NCBI GenBank assembly: GCA_002110485.1
Contig: MOWL01000029.1
Span: 62,001 to 126,000, forward strand
Length of the DNA: 64,000 bases
From: Emergomyces orientalis
Lineage: Eukaryota > Ascomycota > Eurotiomycetes > Onygenales > Ajellomycetaceae
Direction of reading: 5' to 3'
The position numbers and the translations under genes were made by a program. The notes under the pieces were generated by a model that saw only the letters and a list, made by a program, of their open reading frames with translations, did no database searches and had not been told where the DNA came from. Positions 1 through 9,546 of this stretch are shown piece after piece (the stretch's first letter is position 1; every line of letters starts with the position of its first letter).

Positions 1-192
1 CCTTTGCCCTTGGACCACTTCTTCTTCTGCTTCTTGCCGCCGGTGCTTGCTGCGGGTGCCTATACCAATCGCGATCATCAACCCGTCAGTATACATCTTT
101 TTCTTCGGAGTCTTCATCCCATATCTATTTGCGCTGGGCTTCCTGTAGACCACTGGAGGTACAAAAGGGGTACGGGCAGTTTAACTAACCAT
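1..192 (-). CDS. rps25: 40S ribosomal protein eS25, 5' part (runs off the window)
   Basis: This is a small-subunit ribosomal protein. Positions 59 down to 1 encode the basic start APAASTGGKKQKKKWSKGK, the typical eS25 N-terminus. Upstream, 60-189 reads as an intron with donor GTTAGT, a CTGAC branch site and acceptor TATAG. It directly follows an ATG at 190-192, so exon 1 contributes only the start codon to the coding sequence. The rest of the protein lies beyond the left edge. eS25 sits on the head of the 40S subunit near the E site and is needed for some IRES-driven initiation; this is family knowledge. The upstream region carries telobox-like motifs at 321-354. The call is firm because residue composition and intron position both fit the family. 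Confidence 0.9.
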
Positions 193-320
193 GTTGGGTG
201 GAATGTGCGGTGGTTGTCGACGACGAGGTGTTCAACAGCGGTCGAGCAGAAGTTTGAAGTCGTCAAGTCACGGCCCAAAAGGTGCGAAATTGCGAGTGGG
301 GTATGACTAAGCAATGATTT

Positions 321-354
321 AGCCCTAAACCCTCGTTTGGCCGAATAGGGTTAG
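321..354. promoter_or_regulatory. Telobox-like motif pair upstream of eS25
   Basis: AGCCCTAAACCCT at 321-333 and TAGGGTTAG at 346-354 are the same telomere-repeat-like core in opposite orientation. They lie about 130-160 bp upstream of the eS25 start codon. Such CCCTAA/TTAGGG elements are known Tbf1-type sites in ascomycete ribosomal-protein promoters. Binding here is inferred, not shown. The rest of 193-608, between eS25 and the 3' end of the WD40 gene, shows no coding signal. Confidence 0.55.
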
Positions 355-608
355 ACTAAAGTTTACCTAGGTTACTTTAAACAACAACTGGGATGGTGGT
401 TCTCAAAACCAAGAAAGTTAAGTTAACCATAGAGCATATTTTGCATAAGGAAAAGCAGTACTACTGGAACATTTTTCAGAATAAACCAGGTAAATATTTG
501 CATCATCGTATAGGACATTTCATTTTTGAGGAGAGCCGCTTCGGTAATGCAGATTTCCCAACGAAATCGCAATGTGAGGGATCAGGTAAAGAATTGCAAC
601 TGCCCGGA

Positions 609-2196
609 TTATGTAACGGGAAAGTCATCCATACTCAGAGGGGGATGCTCGTCTTCAACGTTTAGAATCTGAGTAAAGCCTGTTTCTGTGCCACTCCCAG
701 TTACATAACCAAACGTATACCCACTCTGCCACCCAAACCACATCAAGCCACTCTGGCTGCCATCAGCCCTGACCCAAGAGGCAGAGTACTTCCCTCCATT
801 CGCAAGGGGAATTCGAGCGATCCTCGGCCGATGGTTGCACATCCATTGGTGCACTGTGGGTATGTCATCTTCGTTTACGGTCATTAGGAGCTCGGGGAAT
901 TTTGGACACCAGAGTAGTTGTCGGATACTGGATTTTTGGATTAAAGCGCCAATCAGTGTGGGGGCTTGGCTTTTAATTGACCACATCCACACAATATGTG
1001 GAAGGCTCTGGTCTATTGTTGCAATCATGTCCCCCTTTGGGTTGAAGGCGATGGAGGATGCTGCGCGTAGCCCACCACCGGTAATGTTGAAAGTAAATGG
1101 GAAAACGGCTGATTTTGGGGCGAGGACGTATTCAGTCCCGTTTGTAATGGTGGAATGTTGTTCCACGTAGATGTCACGGCCTATTGATCCAAACGAGATA
1201 GGGTCTTCAAGTACTGAGAGTAAAGAAAACTGCAAGATGAGATGTTAGATGGATATGCCTTTGCCGGAAATGCGAAAGAAAAGGACCTTACTGTCTTGGA
1301 GTTTATCAGAGCGACAGTTCCATCGTGCCTCCCAACCGCCAGAAGCCGCGAATTCGGACTCCATTCTATCGTTTTAACTCCTAGATTTAAATCTTTGGCG
1401 GCCTCACTATAGGTCCTGTAATACTGCCCGTCGGCGGTGTAAATCTCGACCCTAGGCACCGTGCTCGCGGAGTCCCAGACAGCCAGCCATGCACCATTTG
1501 GACTCCATTTTAAGCCTTGAGCATCAACCGTTTTAAGCGTCACCGTAGTGATGACTTCATAGGTTTCCGGCTGATGAACGGTCAGGGTATCATTGGCGTC
1601 AAGCTTTAGCAACAGCGCAAGGTGACCCGTAACCGGGCGGAAACCATAACCAGTCGCATTGGCAAACTTGGGGGATTTTATCACGTTCTGCCCGCCAGTT
1701 GACAAAGAGAATATGGTCAGGTGGACGTTGAATTCTGAAAAGGCAATAACTTCATCATGCGTCGCTGCAAAATCGACATGGGTGAAATTGAATGTATCGC
1801 CGGCTTCAATTTCAGCGGACCAGTTTTCGTCATGTAGGTCCCAGGCGGAGATGCGATTTACGCTGGCGCACAGAATGCGTTGGCTATCCGGTGTGAATGC
1901 ATCGGGTTCAGCAACTAAAGGCCCAGGTGGTTTTGACCATCGAAGTGCCCTAACGCGACCAGCGACGGTGTCATTTAGAGTGATAGTTCGAATGATGTTC
2001 TGGCTTTCCAGCGCGAAAATAATGGACAGTTTGGTACCGTCTAGAGAGCATACATATCGGCAATACTCAGACGGAATAACGGACGCGCTGTCTTGTTCTT
2101 ATTAGTAGCTGTTGCGTGTCCCTGTGTGGAGCAGGCATATTGGAGGATGTTTGGCGAGCATATACTTAAGTTTTTTATTAAACTCCTGGTGGACAT
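609..2196 (-). CDS. WD40 protein of the WRAP73/Wdr8 family
   Basis: This is a WD-repeat protein that in fission yeast works with Msd1 and kinesin-14 Pkl1 at the spindle pole; the role here is inferred from the family. Three exons give 483 residues: 2166-2196, 1292-2091 and 609-1229. The introns are 2092-2165 (GTATAT donor, TACTAAT branch) and 1230-1291 (GTAAGG donor, TTGCAG acceptor). Exon lengths sum to a multiple of three. WD-like blades are visible, for example WSPNGAWLAVWD and WSPNSRLLAVGRHDGT, and the N-terminus MSTRSLIKNL fits the family. The ATG at 2196 is the first that joins in frame. Exon 1 is only 31 nt, so it is the least certain part. The length matches the usual 460-500 residues. 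Confidence 0.82.
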
Positions 2197-2589
2197 TGCT
2201 GGTTCAATTGAACTCAAATTTGACTAGATATTACAGTATTTGGCTGAGAAAGATATAAGAGAAATACATGTGGATGCATTTGTACGCTCAGTACGTCGTA
2301 GCTAACTAAAGGTTAGTTAATTCAACTGGCTAAACTTTTCTTTAAATCTAGATTCCCAAGGTTCTTTTCAGAAGATTTAGTTACTGGGTAACTATACAGC
2401 CACCCCTGCTAATTTATATAAAATAGTAGAGCTTGAGAATTGATTTTCCATTAATTATTACCTTTAAAATTCTCTTTTATAGTTAGATTCTTCAAAGCTG
2501 TTTGCTCTACTCAGTATCTGTCATATATCTGCATTGAGACTTCTGGGGGAGGGGGTTGGAACAGAGAGTCTTAGTATCTCAGAAAGAAA

Positions 2590-2796
2590 TTGGTTGAGCT
2601 GGCCGACATGTTCGATCTGAAGGCCTTCACCGACAAATTGGCGACCCAGAAGCCCTTATGGGAACAAGGAACCGCTTCTGGCTATCCCGCGCAGAACCAA
2701 GGCCATCATTCAGTGATCGAGGTGGTTCACCAGATAGTAAGCAGGAAAATCGCTCAGTGCCAGGCAGACAGAGAAAGCAGTGAAAGATCTTTATGA
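2590..2796 (+). pseudogene. Relic of a beta-lactamase-family serine hydrolase
   Basis: About 55 codons resemble the middle of fungal and bacterial class C beta-lactamase/esterase-type proteins, with the block KPLWEQGTASGY preceded by LADMFDLKAFTDKLA and followed by EVVHQIVSRK. In intact relatives this block follows the HTSGL motif and precedes VGEVVRR. Here the catalytic SxxK region, the start and the C-terminus are absent, and the frame ends at 2796. The surrounding AT-rich DNA (2197-2590 and 2800-3700) has no other recognisable coding. It is a different subfamily from the intact hydrolase at 30.3-32.0 kb, so it is not a simple copy of that gene. Confidence 0.55.
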
Positions 2797-3786
2797 GATA
2801 TCTATCTTCATTTTATTGAATCATTATATCATTATAGTAGACAGTGATAAATTAAAATTTTGTGTGAATGTAATATTCTCATTCTTACATGTTTTAAGGG
2901 AAAAAATCAATTATCAATCTATTTCTTATACTCCGTATTAGTTGGGGGAAGCCTCACGACTGATGTTATTTCCCCCGCCCTCCATGGCAGCGTTAATGGT
3001 GTACCCCAACCTCTTGACCAGTTCCTCATTATCGGCGTCCATGTTCCAATTTAGTTATTATTTTGGACCTATGCAGCGTTTGATGTCGCGCCGGGATGAG
3101 TCAGATTGTGGCAGCGAGAAGCATTTATTGGCGGAGCTCCAGCGAATGAAACAGTTTACCACGGCTAAAGTAAATAGGCCAGCAATTGACGTTTTTTCAC
3201 GTTCAAAAGGTAAGTTACCTCCTGGTCAAAGTCCACCAGTCCAGTTCTCCCACTGTTCTAATTCTGCTTGGTCTGGTAGTGCTATATCGTGCATTGTATG
3301 ATTAGTGCGGTCCATCTTTCTTCGGCAATATCATTTTAGAGATCTCGTTTCTGGTTAAGTTAGCTGCTACATACGAATGTTTGCTTCAATTTATATATAT
3401 ATATATATTTGGCAGGGCTGCCCAGCGCTGTGAAGTAATCAAAACTGAGTCTGAAGTTGAGAAGAAAAATAGAATGGTAGTTTTTCTCGCAGTATAGGTC
3501 TACAATCTCTTCCTAGAGATGGGGATATTGGGAATGTACTACATAGATCTAACGAGAAGTAAGTTTGAATGCAAGGCTTTTTATTATATCTGCCATGCCT
3601 GATTCTAAATGATTTAAACTTGAGCAGCGGGATTGGCAATCCCTGTAACTAATATGTTGGTCTAATAAATATCTGAAACAACAATTGACGCCTTAACTTT
3701 TATTCCTGATAGCTCCCGCCTTGAGAATCTCCACATCTTCCCTGGTCCAGAAGCGATCAGAGCTGCGACCCTTGCATTTATATGCC
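2797..3786. other. AT-rich intergenic stretch, nothing recognised
   Basis: Short frames occur at 2860-3301 and 3439-3639. None shows a recognisable domain or a convincing intron-exon pattern. A weak gene-like frame on the minus strand around 3200-3315 hits a stop before its possible intron. A short TA repeat lies near 3393. Confidence 0.4.
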
Positions 3787-5168
3787 ATGATTTCCACCCG
3801 ACGCGCACTCTGCACCCTGCTAAATCCTTTCAAACCGCCCCTAACTAAGCGTTTCAGCGCAATTCAATCCCAACCTTGCAACCAGCGGATCGTGTTCTCG
3901 CCAACGAACAAACCACCAATATGAGAATGTCGACCATCAAAATTGGGACTAATGTCAAGCCTATTACTGAAATTCCTACGAACGAACCTGAAGAGGCCTT
4001 GAAGTTGAGCACAAAACTAGTTGGTCGAGCTGGGACAGTGTATCAGATTGATCAAATTCTTCAACAGAGGACGGATCCTGTATTATCCTCCATTTACCTG
4101 GCTACGTATGTATGTATGTATGTATGTATGTATGTATGTATGTATGCCTTCCAAGTTATATATAATCTATTGCTGACGAGCTATGTGTATGACGCTGAAG
4201 ATGAAAAGAAATATGTTGTCAAGAACATTTTTCATACTGAATTTGAATACCAGTTGAATCTACAAACACGCCTTGCGGGCTGCCCCAACTTACGAGTTGT
4301 GATGGACACCGGCCCGGAGCACCTTCTATTCATCTATAACTACTGCAACGACCAGCTACTCAACTTGACTGGAAACGATAATCTTTTTCCTGCAACAAGG
4401 AAGAGAATTCTACGGGATGCTTTAGCCGGGCTTGCGGCTTTGCATAAACCAGAGCATCTTGCACGGTGGTAAGTTAATAGTGGTCGAGTTGCTATCTTAC
4501 TTCGACCTGTGCTAATGGTTGCTTTCCTGCAAGACATCAAGCCCAGCAACATATTTGTCGACTATGATGAGAAATCTAATGGTGCCATTGAGATTAAGAG
4601 AGCCCAGATTGGTGATTTGGACATGTGCTCTATGATAGCACCTGGCTTGAACGTCCGGGGTGCACGGTTGGGCAATCCCATGTGGCGCAGTCCCGAGTCC
4701 CATGCCGCCGCCAGTATCAATCTCCCTTCAGATATTTTTTCCTTCGGCCTCGTTGTAAGTGTGCCCAGCTTCGCCCCTGGGAACCGGATATCTTAAATGA
4801 CTTTGTTCATTCAAGTGTATCTTTACAATGCTTCAGAGGACTATTTTCCGTATCGGTACTGAAAGATTACGCAGTGCAGAGAAGGAAAGAATTGTTGTCA
4901 AGCGATTGCTTTCTCACTTTGGGGATGGCCCAGGACTAGTCGGTTTCGTGGAGCACCTGGATGATGATATTGCTCAGTGGCGCGATCTTGTAATAGCTGT
5001 GGCAGACGAGTTCACAACTGATGACCTAGAAAACCCATTTCTATGCGGCAGGATATTGATGAGTCCTTTAGGGACATCGTCGTCAAGATGACAAATCTCG
5101 ATCCTAAAAGACGGATCACGGCTAAGGATGCTGTTAAGTATCCTTGGTTTCAAGATGCATGCTGCTGA
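3787..5168 (+). pseudogene. Protein kinase-like pseudogene with multiple frame breaks
   Basis: A eukaryotic kinase fold is readable in pieces: KLVGRAGTVYQIDQIL, then the Lys-containing strand KYVVKN. Next comes the catalytic loop ILHG|DIKPSNIFVDY (HxD as HGD) across an intron at 4469-4533. GDLD stands in the DFG position, followed by LGNPMWRSPESHA and SDIFSFGLV, an intron at 4755-4815, and DPKRRITAKDAV near the C-terminus. Three joins do not keep frame. The N-terminal reading from ATG 3787 stops near 3922 while the kinase frame is offset. The frame shifts at 4455-4458, just before the HGD motif. It shifts again near 5041-5050, before DIDESFRDIV. No intron explains the last two. A 75-nt stretch from 4106 may be an intron whose donor lies in a GTAT repeat. 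I recall small divergent kinases like this as numerous in Onygenales. Confidence 0.75.
4106..4146 (+). repeat. GTAT tetranucleotide microsatellite at a splice donor
   Basis: About ten tandem GTAT units lie inside the kinase pseudogene. Each unit recreates a GTATGT donor. The surrounding frame is open, so the repeat could be coding or intronic. Confidence 0.9.
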
Positions 5169-5813
5169 ATCAAAACAGTAACCAATCATTCTGGCTGCAT
5201 CGAGGGGCGCAATAGAGCATTTATCGCAGCACCTTTCTTCTCTCATCCCGAAACTAAAGTTGCCTAACCCCTTACTAGGCTACTTTCCACATAGCGGCCA
5301 ACAGGGGCTGGATTTGGGTCTTGGCCCCCCTACACAAAGATGAAGCCGATGTAAATTTGAACCCCAATTGCTCTACCAAACTCAACTAGGATATTGTAAA
5401 GGCTGGCGCATAACGGTGGGAAGTCTGAGTCCTCCAATATTAGCGAATGCAGTGTTTTGTTGTCGCCAGGATAGCAGATATGGATACACTATCGTCCAAC
5501 ACCCAATAAAGACGGAGTAATAACCGCCTTGTCATGCGCCTCCAATTTTCGGAGAATCAGATCTTTCAAAGTAAACTTTACTAGGATCTCACCAGCATAG
5601 CCTGGGCGGGCGCATGAGGCTCGCGTTTCGAACCACGCCCAACGCTCCTCAATCCCCGCTCTCGGTCACCAACATGTAATTTGAGAAACTAAGGGATTCA
5701 TAGTGCAGCCTCACAATCTTCTTTTCTCTGACTTAACGGAAGACTCACTGGGATTCTATCTCACGGCGACATAAGCTCCCGATTCGCGTGAAAGTGAAAC
5801 GAAAGTCGTCAAA
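5169..5813. other. Intergenic region with a tRNA-like remnant
   Basis: On the minus strand, 5388-5369 matches a tRNA D-arm/A-box (ending GGTAGAGCA). Six bases later, 5362-5353 matches the T-loop/B-box (GGTTCAAATT). No anticodon arm lies between them, so this is not a functional tRNA. The rest is the upstream region of the gene starting at 5814. Confidence 0.45.
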
Positions 5814-8674
5814 ATGCCCCCCGATAAACCAAATATCAATCGACAGTATTTAAAAAGCTATGGGATGGCTTACACGGAGAAGGTCCTCTCTAAGGATGGA
5901 CATGGAGATGCGCCGTCCTCCCTGCCAGCCCACATTGAACCATTCAGGCTGGCCCTCTTAGACTTTGGTGGTTTTGTAACCGACTGGAGTAAAAGTCGTT
6001 TCGATACGGCAGAACAGATATATCGGGCCAGAGGTGGTGCTGGGGACAACAAAAGCCTTACGCCCCCGGCGTCTGCATATCTCGATGACTCCGATCTGAC
6101 CTCTTTATTGTCCGCAGATTTGTGGCGGCAAATGGAGCACTGTATGGAGATAGCAAAGAAAGCTGAGGGTCTTGCCACGGCACATGCCCCGGATCATGAA
6201 TGGCAGCACTTGCTGCAGGACATATTCCAAGGTTATGGAGATGTTTTTCCATTTGCAGGGGAACAACAGTAAGTCCCTCAAAATGCAAGGGAATTGTTTC
6301 ATCCATCTAATGAATGAGCAAAAGGAAGCTGTTTGATCGATTTTCTCTGTACGTACCCATTCTTCCCAAAGCCTGTTTGGAGATATCGTTTAATCCCCTT
6401 GTTTTACTCAGGGAGAAAAACATCCTTTGGGATGACACAAAAAAATATGCCGAGAACTCCCCAAAACCAGATTTCACTTACGGATACACAATGAACAAAA
6501 ATATTCCCACCGCTCTTCGATCAACAGACCTTGTGAGGAGTTTTTCGCCTGAAGTACTTGGAGATCTGCGATCCGTCGGCCTGATCTCCTCTCCACGTAC
6601 CGGCCTTCACAAATGGTTAAAGGACAAGACCACTGACTTGTCTCGAGACCAGCTCGTTTGCTTCCCCTGGGCCGTGGTTGAACTCCAACCCAACCAGGTT
6701 TCACTTGACTCTGACGATCAGTATAGCTACTCCCAAGCAGCAAATGGGGCACTAGCTGCCCTGCGTCTTAATGAAGAGGTCGCTAATTGGGCTACGGGGA
6801 GCTGTGATTCTGTTCCCCCGGTAGTTGCATTTACGTGTGCTGGAGGTGAGATCAGAGTTTGGCTGGCTTACTCCGAAATAAAGGATAATATTCGTCTTGG
6901 TCATGTAAGGATTCCCCCTCTCCTCTCGTATGGGTCTTGTTCATTTGCATTTTTGCCGAGTATGATTCATTTTTATTATTTTTCACTAGAAAATGGTATG
7001 CATCTGGGCGAGCAGCCTGTGTTTGGGCTGGGGTGTGATTGCGACTCGCGCTATTGTGAAAATATGCTACTTTGGGCATCCCGAGTATGGAAGCCGAAGA
7101 TTTCAGGTTATATCAGCCGAATACAACAAAACCAACTATCATTCTCTCCTGATGTCCCCGTCACCAAGCCCCCGATGCTCTCTTTCAGTGCTCGACCATT
7201 TGTATTTGCAGCCAATAGCACGCAGCCTACGACTCCCCCACGCCCTGTCGTAACGAAGCCCCCACTATTTGAATTTGGTGGTCAACGCCCATCGGGCCCA
7301 AAAGGATATGACCAAGGTATTACATCGAAGACCTCGATATTCGAATTTGGTGCACGACGTGCATCTGTTCCCAAAGGAAATGATCAAGGCCCTGCAGCTG
7401 AAGAAATTCCCCTTCCGAAGATATTCGCGAATAAAGCCGAGGGTATCATAAGAGGAGAGGGAGAGAAAAGCTACCGGATTTTCCGGCATGGGCGTAGATC
7501 AATTATCGTTAGACTGCCAAAGGCCAATTATGACAAAATTCGGGAATCAAAACAAAAGCAGGAACATAGCAAGCCGAGACCACCGCACGTTAGTCCCGTC
7601 GCAGATACCAAAAATACGACGGAGGTGCAGACCACGAATCAGATAGGCAGAAAGGAGCAAAGGGAATCGACGGAGGCGCTGGAGAAACTAAATAAGCAAA
7701 TCAACTCGTTGGATTTGAATGAGGGTATGCAGGCCACATCCGGAATTAAAACCATTGGAAAAGAAGAAGATCCTCGAGCAAGCGATGTAATCGCAGAAGG
7801 CACCAACAGGGACCGGCGAGATAGGCCCCACGGCAGACCTTCTCAGGAGGTCAACTTGGACAACCAATGGCGGAACACATCGCCCGTCGAAAACTCTAAC
7901 TCGGCTGCAGATTCAGACTGCCACGATAAACAAGGCGATGGAATCCTCGAAAGGGATTTCAAACCACTAGGCGAAAGAGGTGAACATGAGAATTCTCACT
8001 CACTTAAGAGCGAAATGGGAAATGATAACATCTCTTTGTTCGCTAGGCAGACTACGATGGACGCCCATCAAGGACGAGAGAGGAGGCCTGAATACAACGG
8101 GGATTTTCAAGATTCGCCCGATGAGCCTGAGCTAATGATCGGTACCTGCCCACACTATGGACGCATGGCAGCTGAGGCGCTCCAGTTGTTATGGGGCCAT
8201 GAGCTGCTTCGGTTAAATGCAGTATCAAAATTTATCCTTGAGATCCAAGGACTCGAGCTCCTTGATGTGACCTGGAGTGTTCTCGAGCTTTGGGTGGCTC
8301 AACATATGAATGTCCCGTCGCCATGCAAGGCGCTGGAAAAGATTATACGCGAACTCAATGGTGTCCTAGAATTTGCCGATGCTATTATCACGCCGGATCA
8401 AATGTGGGCAAGTGAACCGGGCACGTGGAAGCTCATTGATAAGGCTCTGCAAAGCATCTTGCAGTCAGACGAGCCGAAATTAAAGAATATATTGGTTTCG
8501 GCAATCGAATGCATGGATCTTTTAGAAAGCCTGGAGCTCTGTGATATTCTTAAACTGGGGGAGCTATCTTGTTTAGAGCTGAAGCGCATGGACCGAGAGA
8601 TTATTGACCTTATGATCCACCCAGTGGATGACCCTTCGGCAAGTCCTGCTGGAGCGGCAGGGGCTGCCAAATGA
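5814..8674 (+). CDS. Large fungal protein with a PD-(D/E)XK-like domain; frame may be broken
   Basis: The function is unknown. Exons 5814-6268, 6325-6348 and 6412-6904 join in frame through introns of 56 and 63 nt. The product shows PKPDFTYGY, then FPWAVVELQP, then SYSQAANGALAAL. This order recalls the PD-(D/E)XK nuclease-like domain found in many fungal hypothetical proteins (PD..., ExK, helix Gln), but the ExK position reads ELQ. A third intron, 6905-6989 (GTAAGG, CACTAG), would lead to KMVCIWASSLCLGWGV, a good continuation, but that frame ends at 7253. Family-like sequence resumes in another frame at NMLLWASRVWKPKI (about 7064). The downstream frame then stays open to 8674: FEFG-type repeats near 7190-7350, a charged linker, and a Leu-rich helical C-terminus. 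It is either a single-base frameshift or a product that retains the intron. Confidence 0.6.
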
Positions 8675-9546
8675 GGGCTGGGGTTTGCGGGTTACTGAAT
8701 CACGAAGAGGGACATCTAACTAGTGGCTCTCTCAGCTTTTATGTACATACATACATACAAACTAGGGTCGCCCATCAGTGTTCACCCGATTATCCTGAAT
8801 TGGAGAGCTGGTAAAATTTGATACATAACTTTTGTAACACCTCTCGACGCTGTTCGTATGACTCCGTTTATGGGACATGGCCAAAGCAGCGACCATAGGT
8901 ATAGACAATACACGATGTCAGTATTTGTCGAGTGTTTTCCAGGCTCGTTTTTATCCGCTTTTGTATGAAGTAGAGAACGAAGTATGGATATTGGAATGGG
9001 AAAGACAGAACAACATGAACTTTATAAGACGTGAACAACAGCCCAATCTTACTGTTGGCGGGCAACCAATCGCATTTACATGGTGAAACCCCCTTGACGA
9101 CTTGGTTTTGTAACTGTGAATCATAAATTTGACATGATTGTTTTAAGTCAATCCTGCTCGATAATCTGCAAACATCCCGTTGGATAATGCCACGTAATTG
9201 TCGGAGTCCCAAATTGGTGTAGTTGGGAACGTTTTTTGATCCACATATTTGATGAATAACGTATACTTTGGCATGCAAGAGGCATAGACTCCCAATATTT
9301 TTCAACATTTTCGAGTCAGAAGTTTCATGCAAGCACAAGCCAATGAATCAAGAAGATCGCGAGTATTTACTTCGATGCAAGCGGGGCCGTTCAGGGTTTC
9401 TATACATAAACCTTGGGCAGTACACGAATTAAAGCATACCATGAAAAATACCCCACAGTTCGATAATTTTTCTATAAATCAATACCTCTCAAACAAATGA
9501 AGGCTTGTTCAACTGGTTCTTTTATATCAATAATCTGATATCTAAG
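8675..9546. other. Intergenic, with a short TACA repeat
   Basis: This is the 3' flank of the preceding gene and the upstream region of the ABCF gene. A TACA tetranucleotide repeat lies at 8744-8758. A 156-codon open frame on the minus strand (8868-9338) has no recognisable domain and is probably chance. Confidence 0.5.

Noticed and set aside
2942..3301. Open frames on both strands near 2.9-3.3 kb that look partly gene-like
   Set aside because: The minus-strand reading has a stop before its only plausible intron and no recognisable motif; the plus frame is of mixed composition. No family could be named.
5580..5660. Second B-box-like TTCGAACC motif near 5630
   Set aside because: No A-box at a suitable distance and no cloverleaf could be drawn.
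8868..9338. 156-codon minus-strand open frame
   Set aside because: Cys-rich and of random composition, no domain, no conserved neighbours, and it lies in a promoter region.
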